64,000 nt of DNA from Pontibacillus marinus BH030004 = DSM 16465 (lineage in GTDB: Bacteria; Bacillota; Bacilli; Bacillales; BH030062). Where the stretch lies: NCBI RefSeq assembly GCF_000425225.1, contig NZ_AULJ01000013.1, positions 107,707 to 171,706 of the forward strand, in the 5' to 3' direction. The translations under genes and the position numbers were made by a program. Shown here piece by piece: positions 50,290-59,604 of this stretch (its first letter is position 1; every line of letters starts with the position of its first letter). Below the pieces are notes generated by a model, which searched no databases, had not been told where the DNA came from, and saw nothing but the letters and a program-made list of their open reading frames with translations.

Positions 50290-52086
50290 TTATTTTTCTG
50301 TTAGCTCAAGAAATTCTTCCACATCTTGCACACAAAGTTTCACTGCATTTTCCCAGAACTCTGGTTGCTCAAGATCTACATCAAGATGTTTCTTCGCCAA
50401 GTCTTCTACTTTCATACGACCCGTATCTTGTAGAAGTGCGATATACTTCTCTTCAAAGTCACTACCCTCTTCTAGTGCCTTCGCATAGATTCCTAGGCTG
50501 AACAAGTAACCAAACGTGTATGGGAAGTTATAGAAAGGTACACCTGTAATATGAAAGTGTAGTTTAGAAGCCCAGAAATAAGGCTCATATTCACTTAAAG
50601 AATCACAATAGGCTTCACGTTGAGCTTCTTCTGTTAGAGTTTTTAATCGATCAACCGAAACAAGTCCTTCTTTTCGCTCATCATAAAAACGAGTTTCAAA
50701 TAAGAAACGAGAATGGATATTCATAAAGAATGCTACACTACGTTGAACTTTATCTTCTAATAAAGATAAGCGTTCCTCTTCTGTGCTGGCGTTTTTTACA
50801 GCTGCATCTGCCACAATCATTTCAGCAAATGTAGAAGCGGTTTCTGCTACATTCATTGCATACCCTTGGTTCATCGTGTGTACATCATCCATCACATGCT
50901 GGTGGAATGCATGACCTAATTCATGAGCAAGTGTCGCAACATTAGATGCTGTACCTGAATAAGTCATGAAGATACGTGTTTGTTTACTATCTGGGAAGCT
51001 TGTGCAGAATCCACCAGGTCGTTTACCACTACGGTCTTCCGCTTCAATCCAGCGTTTTTCAAAAGCCATTTTAGCGAATGAAGCCATTTTTGGTCCGAAT
51101 CGGTTAAATTGCTCGACAATAAAATCAGCACCTTCATCATATGAAACCGTTTGATCTGAATTGACGATTGGAGCACCGACATCATACCAGCTTAATTTCT
51201 CTAACCCCAGCATGTCTGCTTTTCGATGTAAATATTTCACATAGTGATCTTTATACTTATTAATTGCATCCCACATAGCATTTAACGTTTTTTCACTCAT
51301 ACGATTGATGTCCATTGGCTCTTTAAGGACATTATCCCAACCACGGTGTTTATACTTTTGAAGTCTAAAACCTGCTAGGTGATTTAAAGTTTCTCCAAAT
51401 AAATCCTCGTTTTCTCCCCATGCATTTTGGAGCTTTTCAAATACTTCTTTTCGAACAGAACGGTCTGAAGAACTCATTTTATTTGATGCTTGACCAACAG
51501 ATAGTTCTTTCTGTTCGCCGTCTTCTCCAAATTGAATCTTCATTTGACCAACGATTGTGCTGTACATGTTCCCCCAACCTTGATAACCGTCAACGCTTAA
51601 ATCATTGATTAGGGCTTCCTGTTCTAATGAAAGCTTCTCATTAGCTTTTTGTCTCTTTTCATCCAATACAAATGAAATATCTTTAAGTTCAGGTTGAGCC
51701 AGCAGATCTTCCCAAAGGCCATCTTCAATTTTTATAAGCTTTTGATCGAGAGTTGTCATTACAGTTGAATATTGCGCGATCAATTCGCTAATTTTGGCAC
51801 GATGCTGTCCAGCCTTCTTATCGCTTACATCTTGAGCGCTTAAACAGCTTACAAATGCCGAGCTTTCTCTTAGTCCAACTGCAACACCTTCTAGTTTTTC
51901 AATAACATGATATAGTTCTTTAACCTGAGATACATCTGTAGGTAGCTTATACTCTTCTACCACCTTTGAAAGAGCTTCTAATTTCTCTTGTACATCTTGA
52001 AGGTATTGCTGGAAAGCTTCAGAGTCACTTCCACCTTCAAAAATCACATCTAAATCCCATTGTTGATCATATGTAGTTTGTGTCAT
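50290..52086 (-). CDS. pepF: Oligoendopeptidase F family metallopeptidase
   Basis: 598 aa, M3B family, of normal length. The zinc motif HELGH is in ATLAHELGHAFHQHVM, and the third ligand Glu lies in NVAETASTFAEMIV. Typical segments are DPLDINRM-like EPMDINRMSEKTL, FCTSFPDSKQTRIFMTYSG and FYNFPYTFGYLFSLG. It cleaves short peptides in the cytosol. ATG 52086. Single gene with its own terminator. Confidence 0.93.
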   Translation of the reverse strand: MTQTTYDQQWDLDVIFEGGSDSEAFQQYLQDVQEKLEALSKVVEEYKLPTDVSQVKELYHVIEKLEGVAVGLRESSAFVSCLSAQDVSDKKAGQHRAKISELIAQYSTVMTTLDQKLIKIEDGLWEDLLAQPELKDISFVLDEKRQKANEKLSLEQEALINDLSVDGYQGWGNMYSTIVGQMKIQFGEDGEQKELSVGQASNKMSSSDRSVRKEVFEKLQNAWGENEDLFGETLNHLAGFRLQKYKHRGWDNVLKEPMDINRMSEKTLNAMWDAINKYKDHYVKYLHRKADMLGLEKLSWYDVGAPIVNSDQTVSYDEGADFIVEQFNRFGPKMASFAKMAFEKRWIEAEDRSGKRPGGFCTSFPDSKQTRIFMTYSGTASNVATLAHELGHAFHQHVMDDVHTMNQGYAMNVAETASTFAEMIVADAAVKNASTEEERLSLLEDKVQRSVAFFMNIHSRFLFETRFYDERKEGLVSVDRLKTLTEEAQREAYCDSLSEYEPYFWASKLHFHITGVPFYNFPYTFGYLFSLGIYAKALEEGSDFEEKYIALLQDTGRMKVEDLAKKHLDVDLEQPEFWENAVKLCVQDVEEFLELTEK

Positions 52087-52165
52087 GTTCGTTCCTCCTT
52101 TATTTCGTTTCCCTAATTATATAAAATATTTTGACTTTTTACTATAATTTAGGATGATTTGTTAA

Positions 52166-52195
52166 GAAAAAAAGGCTCACCACCTTAGTGAGCTC
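52166..52195 (-). terminator. Terminator of the DUF4397 gene
   Basis: GCTCAC caccttA GTGAGC with a run of seven T on the minus strand. Confidence 0.8.
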
Positions 52196-52212
52196 AGAAT
52201 ATCTACAACCTT

Positions 52213-52977
52213 CTATATAAAAATAGCTTCTAATTGAGGGCTGCCCTGAGCATATCCAACCGCCACAGCATTGTAAATTTGATTTGCATCCAATTTCACA
52301 TTTGGAATGGTTAAAACAACTTGATTAGATCCTGCCGGACGGACCTCCAAGTCTACTGTAGTTGGTGATAATGTTAGATAATCTGTAGACTGCTTGAATC
52401 CTACGTTTGAAAATAAAACATCTCCTCCTTTAACAGCTATATCAACTGCTGGGGCATCAGGAGACAAGTGGATAAACCTTGCTTTGGCTTTCTCTTGAAC
52501 TGGGGTACGATCATCTTGATATGGAACAAGGGTTAAGTCTTCAACATTTCCTGCTGCTGCTAACGTAATAGCTGCATTTGATGGAACCTCTACATCTTGG
52601 GTAAGAACTGCTTGAGATTGACCAGCTGGTGTGATTTTTATTCGGTATGATCCAGGCATAACAGGAATGTAATCACTTGTTTGTTTGTATTGGACATTTT
52701 CTAAAAGCTTTTGGTCATTTACATAAATATCTACTGCTGGGGCATTTGGTGAGGCATGAAACGCACGTACAAAAGATTGTTGTTGAGAAGAGTTATGTTC
52801 TGAGCGAAAATATCCCCCCATCATCTGTTGATTCTGCAAATGAATAAGCTGATTCATACATTGTAAATGCTGATAGTAATACATAACATGCCGTTGTGGA
52901 TCTAAGTACTTGTAGTAATTGGACAACATATTATACATGGATGCCTTTTGGGCAAGCTCCCTCTCATAGGATTGCAT
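52213..52977 (-). CDS. Protein with two DUF4397 repeats
   Basis: 254 aa. The first ~75 residues are rich in Tyr, Met, Gln and His (YYKYLDPQRH, HLQNQQMMGGYFR). Two DUF4397 beta-sandwich repeats follow, marked by RAFHASPNAPAVDIYVN, VMPGSYRIKITPAG and RFIHLSPDAPAVDIAVK, LSPTTVDLEVRPAG. There is no signal peptide or sorting motif, which is unusual because many DUF4397 proteins are exported; it may be a spore-coat or cytosolic structural protein (speculation). ATG 52977. Single gene. Confidence 0.8.
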   Translation of the reverse strand: MQSYERELAQKASMYNMLSNYYKYLDPQRHVMYYYQHLQCMNQLIHLQNQQMMGGYFRSEHNSSQQQSFVRAFHASPNAPAVDIYVNDQKLLENVQYKQTSDYIPVMPGSYRIKITPAGQSQAVLTQDVEVPSNAAITLAAAGNVEDLTLVPYQDDRTPVQEKAKARFIHLSPDAPAVDIAVKGGDVLFSNVGFKQSTDYLTLSPTTVDLEVRPAGSNQVVLTIPNVKLDANQIYNAVAVGYAQGSPQLEAIFI

Positions 52978-53164
52978 AGATTACACATCCTTTTACGAAA
53001 ATTATTTTTTTACATTCATACCTATGCAAAAGACTCCACTATCATGTTGTTATCGCTAATTTAGAGTGCTAATGTACCAAAAATGACACAACAGTTTTAC
53101 AACGGACAACTAGATATGATACAGTCTAACAGAATTGATTTTTCAGCAAGGGAGATGTGTTTCT

Positions 53165-53905
53165 TTGACTATCAAGAAGAAATGGACTGTAGCTTTATCT
53201 GGTTTCGTATTAGCAATCGGAATCGCAGGTTGCAGTAATTCAGAAGATAATGCAAAAGAAAACGAAGATACGAACAAAAAACAAGAAGAACAACAATCTG
53301 AAGAAGGTAACAAGCAAGAAGGTAACAAACAAGAAGCAACTGGCGAAGTAGCAGCGGTTGTAAATGGTGAGGAAATCTCCATGGACAAGTTCAACCAGCA
53401 GCTTGAACGTCAAAAGAGCATGATGAAGCAAAATGGTATGGAAGTTAAAGACAAGCAGTTAAACCAAATGAAATCCAAAATTCTAACTCAGCTAATTAAT
53501 ACTGAGCTTCTTCTACAAAAAGCAAATGAAGCAGGCATTGAAGCTACAGAGAAAAAGGTTAATGAACGTTATGAGAGTATGACAAAAGATTATTCTAAAG
53601 AGGAAATCGATAAGATCCTTAAGCAAAACAACACAACAGTTGAGAAACTGAAGAAAGATCTTGCTAAGCAAATTAAGATTGATGAGTATGTAGCTCAAAA
53701 CACAGAAGACGTTAAAGTAACAGACGAAGAAATTCAGAAGCGCTATGACGCAATGAAGAAAAACAACGATAAGCTTCCAGCTCTTGATAAAGTGAAGCCA
53801 CAATTAAAGCAACAAATCCAGAAATCAAAAGAAGGTCAACAAATTTCTAAGTTGCTAGATAAGCTTCGTAAAGAAAGTGAAATCGAAAAGAAAGTACAAG
53901 TCTAA
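53165..53905 (+). CDS. Lipoprotein with SurA-N-like chaperone domain
   Basis: 246 aa. From TTG 53165 the leader is basic and hydrophobic and ends in the lipobox GIAGC. A low-complexity linker of Glu, Gln, Lys and Asn follows and includes the repeated unit EGNKQ. The folded part has VAAVVNGEEISMDKFNQQL, QLINTELLLQKANEAGIE and KVTDEEIQKRYDAM, matching the SurA N-terminal domain found in PrsA-like foldases. The parvulin isomerase domain is absent, so it is a PrsA relative reduced to the chaperone part. The SD is GGGAG. The reading from 53135 would extend over that SD. Confidence 0.83.
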   Translation: MTIKKKWTVALSGFVLAIGIAGCSNSEDNAKENEDTNKKQEEQQSEEGNKQEGNKQEATGEVAAVVNGEEISMDKFNQQLERQKSMMKQNGMEVKDKQLNQMKSKILTQLINTELLLQKANEAGIEATEKKVNERYESMTKDYSKEEIDKILKQNNTTVEKLKKDLAKQIKIDEYVAQNTEDVKVTDEEIQKRYDAMKKNNDKLPALDKVKPQLKQQIQKSKEGQQISKLLDKLRKESEIEKKVQV

Positions 53906-53913
53906 ATCTTGAT

Positions 53914-53944
53914 TAGGTGGTCTCTTTAAGAGATCACCTTTTTT
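53914..53944 (+). terminator. Terminator of the SurA-N lipoprotein gene
   Basis: AGGTGGTCTCT tta AGAGATCACCT followed by TTTTTT. Confidence 0.87.
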
Positions 53945-53949
53945 GTTTA

Positions 53950-53983
53950 AAAAGAAGCGTGTGAAATCACACGCTTCTTTTAG
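53950..53983 (-). terminator. Terminator of the dynamin-like gene
   Basis: AAAGAAGCGTGTG aaat CACACGCTTCTTT, perfect 13-bp stem; the minus strand continues with T. Confidence 0.85.
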
Positions 53984-53990
53984 TACTTTT

Positions 53991-56900
53991 TTATTTTTTT
54001 GGAGTTAAAGTTCGTAATTTTTCACGTTTGGCTTTTAATTCTTCGATGTTTAATTGATCTCCTAATGCAAATCGAAGTCCTTCATAATACTCTTGCAACG
54101 CTTTCGTTAACGCTTCTTTCTCTCTTTCAACATAGCTATTCCATTGTGGTTCGTAATAATCCTGCAAGTGATGTTTTTGTTCATCAATATAGGTTTGAAT
54201 GATGGGTTTAAAACGCTTTTGTAAATCTTCTTTCATCTGTTCTTTTTCATTTTTCTCAAAGAAGGATTTTGTGTTTTTAAAGCTTGATAAAGGCTTTTCA
54301 ATTTCAGATTTATTAACTTTTTCAAACGGTTTGTTGAAGCCTGGCGTTTCTATATCTATATCTTGTGCATTTGGTAACGATAATTCCTCTTGAACGTTCT
54401 TTCCTTTATCCTGGATGTCTTCATTAAACTCCCGGAGTTTTTCATGCAAATAGGATTCTATTCGCACTGTTACAGCTCTACATTCATTTAAGAGTTCTTC
54501 CCTCAACTGCTCTAAAAGGTCTTGTAAAGCTTGCTTTAATTGTTCTTTAGCTACACCACCAGTTCCATTAATTGTAGATGGGTTAAAAGCTTCCTTGAAG
54601 AAGTCAGAGAATCGTAATAAAACACGTTCGTTCATATAATACATTTGCTTCTCTATTTTTTGATTAATGTCTTGTGAGTATCTTTCGGCAGAGAACGCAT
54701 GAATCATACTTTTTAGCTCTTCTTCTTGTGTTTGGTACTTCTTCAGTTTTTGTTGTTTCTCTTGTTTATTTAGAGATGCAGTGTCAATGTACTGTTCAAG
54801 TGTACGGCTTGCACGTTCTAAGTCATAAATGGCTGCATTCGTAATAATTGAGGTTAGTTCTTCATGAATGAAGGAATAAAAGGATCCTTCAAACTGCTCA
54901 ATTCCAGAGCTACCTAAAATAGGATGATCGGTTTTCTCTTCATTCATTTTCTCTTTAGCAGCCATAAGACTTGAGATGGCAAACATTCTTGGGAAACGAA
55001 TACCAAACTTGCCAAGTTGCTCTGCTAGATAATCCTGGACTAACTCAAGTTCACTTTTACTTTGCGCTAAGTCTGCTGCATTTACAATAAAGAACATTTT
55101 ATCTAAGCTAAATGCATCCTTTACTCGACCTAGTTGTAAAAGAAAATCACGATCCGCTCTAGAAAATGGATGATTGTAATACGTAACAAAAAGAATGGCA
55201 TCAGCCTGCTTGATATATTCAAATGATACTTCAGTGTGACGAGCGTTTACAGAATCTGCACCAGGTGTATCCACTAAAGTAATACCTTCTCGAGTAAAGC
55301 TGCAATCGTAATAAAGCTCCATCCATTCTACATAGCAAGACAGTCTCTCTTCTGCTACATACTCTGCAAAACGATCTAAATCAATATTAATCGTTTCTCC
55401 AATGGATGTAGCCATTTCATCAAATCCATCTACAATTGCTTGTAAGAAGGATAAACGCTTTTGATCCTTGGCATATTTCTCAATTTCATTAGGACTTTGT
55501 TGAATCCAGTCTAGTACGCCATTAAAATCTTTAGGTTGAAAAGGCAACTCATGTAAAGCATGAGTTAAATCTTCAAATAGCTGTGCACTACTTTTTAGTT
55601 TAACCACCACTGTACCATGCTGGTATTGAGTGGTGGGAGGACTAATTTTATTTATTGTAGCTGTTGTCGGATTAGGTGAAACCGGTAATACCTTTTCACC
55701 TAACAGGGCATTGGCAAAAGAAGATTTACCAGCTGAGAACGCTCCGAATAATGCAACTGTAAAATGTCTTGTTTCTAATCGCTTTTTTCTTTCGCGTAAG
55801 TCTTCTAAGATTGATTGAAATCCTGTTAAAGACTCTAATTCTTGTTGAGATTTGTCTATGCGATCAATCATTTCATCGACACTTACATGACTTTTATCCT
55901 CGATGGTTGATTCAATTTCAACTTCTTCTTCCCTTTGTTCTTGTTGAGTAAATTCTAAATCCATGGACTTTCCAGGTTTCACACTTGATGCTCGCTGTAA
56001 CAAAGCTGCCGTAGCCTTTTCATATGATTCAGGCGATACAGATTTCTCAACCAGAATATCTTGTAAGGAGTTCTTTCTATCTACAATAGCTTTTTGAACG
56101 TTATCAACTTGCATCTGAACATCTTCTACTTGTTCAGACTGCTCTTTCACCTTCTTTTTTTCTTGAAGAGCTTCTTTTGATTGAGCTTCTAATATTTCGC
56201 TAACACTTTTCCATTTCTGTTGAGCTTCTTGCTTATATTTTCTTCTAATATCATTCGCAACATCTTCCGTGTAGACGAGTAAATAGTCCCCACCACTACC
56301 TGCTCCTGTTTTGATAAGATTAGCTAGCTCAGAAGCTTCATAACGAACTGAAAAATCTTGCAGTTCTTGCAGGATTTGTTCATCTTGTATTCCATATTCT
56401 TTAGCGAGCGTAACTAATACATTTCGAACGGGCCACTCAATGTTCGCTGATACCTTTTCCATAAGTGCATGATGAAAATCTTGAATGCGATTTTGACGTT
56501 CTTCTTCAGTTTTGGATTTCGTAAAGAACAGACCTACTTTGAAGTTGCTTTGGTAGGCTTCAATCACAAGACGAGCTTTTTCACGTACCTCATGGGGCAT
56601 GATATAAGCATTCTTAAGTGAGGATTGAAGGCGTTCCATTAATGCTTTTTCTGCGTTCTTTGGCCGCTCTTTTAAGTTCTTAATTTCTGACTCAATGTCT
56701 TCTAATGGTTTCGTTTCATTATCGTTTATGGATTGGTTCAGTTCTTCTATTTTCTCTTTCTGTTCATCGTTAAAAGAATCCAAATGTTCATTCACAATTT
56801 GAACGGCGGAATGCTCAATCGTATCGTCAATAAAGCGATCTTTATTGGTAAATAAGTGATTTAACATCTCTTTCAGCTTTTCGAATTGATTATAAGGATG

Positions 56901-57629
56901 ACTCATATTTGTTAGAGATGTATAGAATGTACCTTTAGGTTGAATACCCCATCGTGAAAATGCATCTGTTACACTTTGCTGAAATGCTGAGAAGGAGAGC
57001 TCCTCTTCCTGATGTTTATCAATTTGATTAATTACAATATAAAGTGGTTTACCTCTCTTTTGCATTTCTGATAAAAATGCCAAATTAACCTCAGATTGTA
57101 CATGGTTGTAGTCCATCACATAAAATAACACATCAACTAAATGGAGAGCAGATTCAGTCATAATTTTATCGGCATCATTTGAAGAATCAATGCCAGGAGT
57201 GTCCATAACAGATACACCTGAAGGTAATAATGAGTCTGATTTACTAAGCTCTATTGCTCGAATGGCGTCCCCCTCTTTACAATAGGATTTAATGGTGTCT
57301 AAGTCATAAGGCTCTTCATATTCAACAGGATCTTCTTCAGCAAAGTAAACCCGAGCATACCCTCTACCCTTTTTCACTTTAACGAGATTGGCACTAGTAG
57401 GAATGGGGCTTGAAGGTAAGATCTCCTCTTCTAATACAGTATTGATCATTGTCGATTTCCCTGCAGAAAAGTGGCCAGCAAAACCAACTAAAAATTCTTC
57501 TGATTGTAGTTTCTCTAATAAATCTAACGTCTTTTGAGCTTGCTCTTCATCTTCTAATTCAATTAAACGATTATATAAGGTTGATAATTTATTTATCGTA
57601 TTTTGTTTCTGACTAGTTTCTATACTCAT
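53991..57629 (-). CDS. dynA: Bacterial dynamin-like protein with two GTPase modules, DynA type
   Basis: 1212 aa, close to B. subtilis DynA. Module 1 has G1 GHFSAGKSTMINTV near residue 55, G3 DTPGIDSSND and G4 NQIDK. Module 2, from about residue 600, has G1 GAFSAGKSSFANALLG, G3 DTPGADSVNARH and the G4-like NAADLAQ. Long coiled-coil stalks (QEKKKVKEQSEQVEDV, KQEKQQKLKKYQTQEEE) follow each GTPase. In the family it tethers and fuses membranes at the cytoplasmic face, helping with membrane damage and phage defence. ATG 57629 with AAAGGAG. Single gene. Confidence 0.92.
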   Translation of the reverse strand: MSIETSQKQNTINKLSTLYNRLIELEDEEQAQKTLDLLEKLQSEEFLVGFAGHFSAGKSTMINTVLEEEILPSSPIPTSANLVKVKKGRGYARVYFAEEDPVEYEEPYDLDTIKSYCKEGDAIRAIELSKSDSLLPSGVSVMDTPGIDSSNDADKIMTESALHLVDVLFYVMDYNHVQSEVNLAFLSEMQKRGKPLYIVINQIDKHQEEELSFSAFQQSVTDAFSRWGIQPKGTFYTSLTNMSHPYNQFEKLKEMLNHLFTNKDRFIDDTIEHSAVQIVNEHLDSFNDEQKEKIEELNQSINDNETKPLEDIESEIKNLKERPKNAEKALMERLQSSLKNAYIMPHEVREKARLVIEAYQSNFKVGLFFTKSKTEEERQNRIQDFHHALMEKVSANIEWPVRNVLVTLAKEYGIQDEQILQELQDFSVRYEASELANLIKTGAGSGGDYLLVYTEDVANDIRRKYKQEAQQKWKSVSEILEAQSKEALQEKKKVKEQSEQVEDVQMQVDNVQKAIVDRKNSLQDILVEKSVSPESYEKATAALLQRASSVKPGKSMDLEFTQQEQREEEVEIESTIEDKSHVSVDEMIDRIDKSQQELESLTGFQSILEDLRERKKRLETRHFTVALFGAFSAGKSSFANALLGEKVLPVSPNPTTATINKISPPTTQYQHGTVVVKLKSSAQLFEDLTHALHELPFQPKDFNGVLDWIQQSPNEIEKYAKDQKRLSFLQAIVDGFDEMATSIGETINIDLDRFAEYVAEERLSCYVEWMELYYDCSFTREGITLVDTPGADSVNARHTEVSFEYIKQADAILFVTYYNHPFSRADRDFLLQLGRVKDAFSLDKMFFIVNAADLAQSKSELELVQDYLAEQLGKFGIRFPRMFAISSLMAAKEKMNEEKTDHPILGSSGIEQFEGSFYSFIHEELTSIITNAAIYDLERASRTLEQYIDTASLNKQEKQQKLKKYQTQEEELKSMIHAFSAERYSQDINQKIEKQMYYMNERVLLRFSDFFKEAFNPSTINGTGGVAKEQLKQALQDLLEQLREELLNECRAVTVRIESYLHEKLREFNEDIQDKGKNVQEELSLPNAQDIDIETPGFNKPFEKVNKSEIEKPLSSFKNTKSFFEKNEKEQMKEDLQKRFKPIIQTYIDEQKHHLQDYYEPQWNSYVEREKEALTKALQEYYEGLRFALGDQLNIEELKAKREKLRTLTPKK

Positions 57630-57744
57630 AGATGGTAACTCCTTTTAATTCAGAACCGTAACCGTTTCCAATCTTATATTCTGTAAATATTCACTATGTT
57701 CTATTGTACGAAAAAAAGGTGGTTTATGACAGTCTCTAAAACAG

Positions 57745-57773
57745 AAAAACCTATCAGAATTAGATAGGTTTTT
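57745..57773 (-). terminator. Terminator of the deaminase gene
   Basis: AAAAACCTATC agaatta GATAGGTTTTT, perfect stem just after the stop codon. Confidence 0.87.
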
Positions 57774-57777
57774 CACT

Positions 57778-58431
57778 TTACACTGGACTTTTATTGGTTG
57801 TTAAGCCTTCCACAATTATTGGGAAACTGTCTTTAAAAGGAGTTGAGAAATATGGATCAAGACGTTTGTCTTCTCCCCACTTCCTTGCTAATGAAACTGC
57901 ATTTGGATAATCTTCCGCCAATTCATCATGAAGTTTCACAATTGAAGGCCTCATGTTTTGTCTTGTTAAATCAAAATACACATTAAGAAAAATAGATATT
58001 TCATCTAATACTGGAACAGGTCCATCGATGTTGATTTGTTTTCGACTTAAATAATGAGTTTTTCCTAACATATCAAGACTTCCACCGAATTTATCCTTTG
58101 CAGCATAAGCAAGGTTTTTAATGCTCGACATATATAATGCTCCTGTACATAACGGACACGGTTCTAATGTTGAATATAATGTATAGGGTGCTCGAGAAGT
58201 ATGTACACGATTATCAATTTTCCCTAAAGCATTAACTTCAGCGTGGGCAATTTCATTATAACTAACAGTAGCGCCATAATACTCGCTGTATACAGCATTT
58301 TTTCCTTCAGCAATAATTTCTCCATTCTCATCGATCACCAGAGCAGCAATCGGTTTTGATCCATCTTTCATAGTTTCCCAAGCTAGTTCAAAACATCGTT
58401 GCCAGTTAGTAGAAATCTCATTCCATTCCAT
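57778..58431 (-). CDS. Nucleoside/nucleobase deaminase (cytidine deaminase superfamily)
   Basis: 217 aa. The zinc motif is intact: HAEVNALGKI (His and proton-shuttling Glu) and EPCPLCTGALYMSS (two Cys). The order resembles guanine deaminase or TadA-like proteins, but a ~90-residue C-terminal extension (YFDLTRQNMRPSIVK..) is present, and the substrate is unknown. ATG 58431 (MEWNEI) is used because GGAGG lies seven bases upstream; the reading from 58476 would overlap it. It follows the HTH gene by about 60 bp, probably in one operon. Confidence 0.82.
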   Translation of the reverse strand: MEWNEISTNWQRCFELAWETMKDGSKPIAALVIDENGEIIAEGKNAVYSEYYGATVSYNEIAHAEVNALGKIDNRVHTSRAPYTLYSTLEPCPLCTGALYMSSIKNLAYAAKDKFGGSLDMLGKTHYLSRKQINIDGPVPVLDEISIFLNVYFDLTRQNMRPSIVKLHDELAEDYPNAVSLARKWGEDKRLDPYFSTPFKDSFPIIVEGLTTNKSPV

Positions 58432-58494
58432 CCAATTTCCTCCTTTTATATCGTTTTCCAATAACTGTTTATACAAGAGTTAGTAAAAATCCTG

Positions 58495-59430
58495 CTAATT
58501 TAAATAATTTCTTAGGGCTTTCGTCACGGTTTGATGGATGGACTCATTCTCATTTTCTGATATTTGTTCGATATCCTGCCATAGATCTTTAGGGATTGTT
58601 ATAGTTTTAGTAATTTCGTTTGATTCCAGATGTACTCTCCCATTCTCATAAGTGATCTCTCCATTTGAGAGATATTTTAATAAAAGTTTGTATTCTTCAT
58701 TAGTAGCTGGTATTGACCCGAGACGACAACGAACAAAATAGTCTCCAAAAGAAGTCTCATAAATCTGGATATTGGAATCACCTAAATCTTCAATGAGTTT
58801 ATATAAGATCTTGTATACTGGATGTTGCGGATGTCTTGGAATAGGTATCTCGAATTCAGTATAACCTTTCTGACGAATGTAAGGTTTTTCCGGCCAAGAC
58901 GCTGATTCCACATCAATATCACCCAATTGTATAATTTCTCCTCTATTAGTCATTATCTTTAGAGGCTCAAGACTTACCACACGCGATTCATTCCCGTCAT
59001 AAAGGCATTCTTCAAAAATACGGACTTCTCGTGAAATGAGTTTAACCCTTCGCCCATATTCCCCTATTCGATTTGTCTGACGGTCTTCATTTAAAAACTT
59101 TTTAAATCGCTTAATTTCTTCTTTTTGGAAATAACGCCTTTTCTTTTGGCCAATCCATTTCACTTCACTTTCCAATTCTCCATTTGAAACAAATTGGAGT
59201 AAATATTGAGGCGTAATCTCCAATTCTTGAGCAGCTTCTTTCACTGACAGCCCTGGTAGTTCTAACATTTGTTCAACACGTTCTATTTCTTCTTGTGAAA
59301 AACGATAGCCACCATCCCTTCTGTAGGTATCAGGGTTAACAGGCGTCAATCGTCCTTGGTTTACCATGTATCGAATTTGTCGCTCATTCTTATGTAATCT
59401 TTTACAGATTTGCTCGATTGAGTAATACAT
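58495..59430 (-). CDS. Composite DNA-binding protein: two N-terminal HTH domains and a C-terminal RHH-like segment
   Basis: 311 aa, family not recognised. Residues 1-55 form a MerR/excisionase-like HTH (YSIEQICKRLHKNERQIRYM, GGYRFSQEEIERV); residues 60-120 hold a second one (LSVKEAAQELEITPQYLLQF, KRRYFQKEEIKRF). The middle ~130 residues are a beta-rich unknown domain (VVSLEPLKIMTNRGEIIQ). The end (TKTITIPKDLWQDIEQIS) resembles a ribbon-helix-helix unit. It is divergent from a tyrosine recombinase gene 174 bp away and upstream of the deaminase gene. A role in recombination control is only a suggestion. Confidence 0.6.
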   Translation of the reverse strand: MYYSIEQICKRLHKNERQIRYMVNQGRLTPVNPDTYRRDGGYRFSQEEIERVEQMLELPGLSVKEAAQELEITPQYLLQFVSNGELESEVKWIGQKKRRYFQKEEIKRFKKFLNEDRQTNRIGEYGRRVKLISREVRIFEECLYDGNESRVVSLEPLKIMTNRGEIIQLGDIDVESASWPEKPYIRQKGYTEFEIPIPRHPQHPVYKILYKLIEDLGDSNIQIYETSFGDYFVRCRLGSIPATNEEYKLLLKYLSNGEITYENGRVHLESNEITKTITIPKDLWQDIEQISENENESIHQTVTKALRNYLN

Positions 59431-59604
59431 ATATCGTTATCTCCTAACTTACAACTGACAAATTAAATGAATAGTATTTTATATTTTACATATTTGTTAT
59501 TCAATATAGAATAATGATCAATTTTTCTAGGTTTTATTATACTAGATATGATATGGTTGTTCTAGAATGTTTTGGTATTGTAAATGATAGAAAAGGAGAA
59601 TTTC

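Noticed and set aside
53280-53345. Tandem repeat array in the SurA-N lipoprotein gene
   Set aside because: Only two units of a short GNKQE repeat in a low-complexity linker; ordinary for lipoprotein linkers.
59431-59604. Phage attachment site next to the recombinase
   Set aside because: AT-rich with several CTAG words but no clear direct repeat or tRNA end; no support for an att site.
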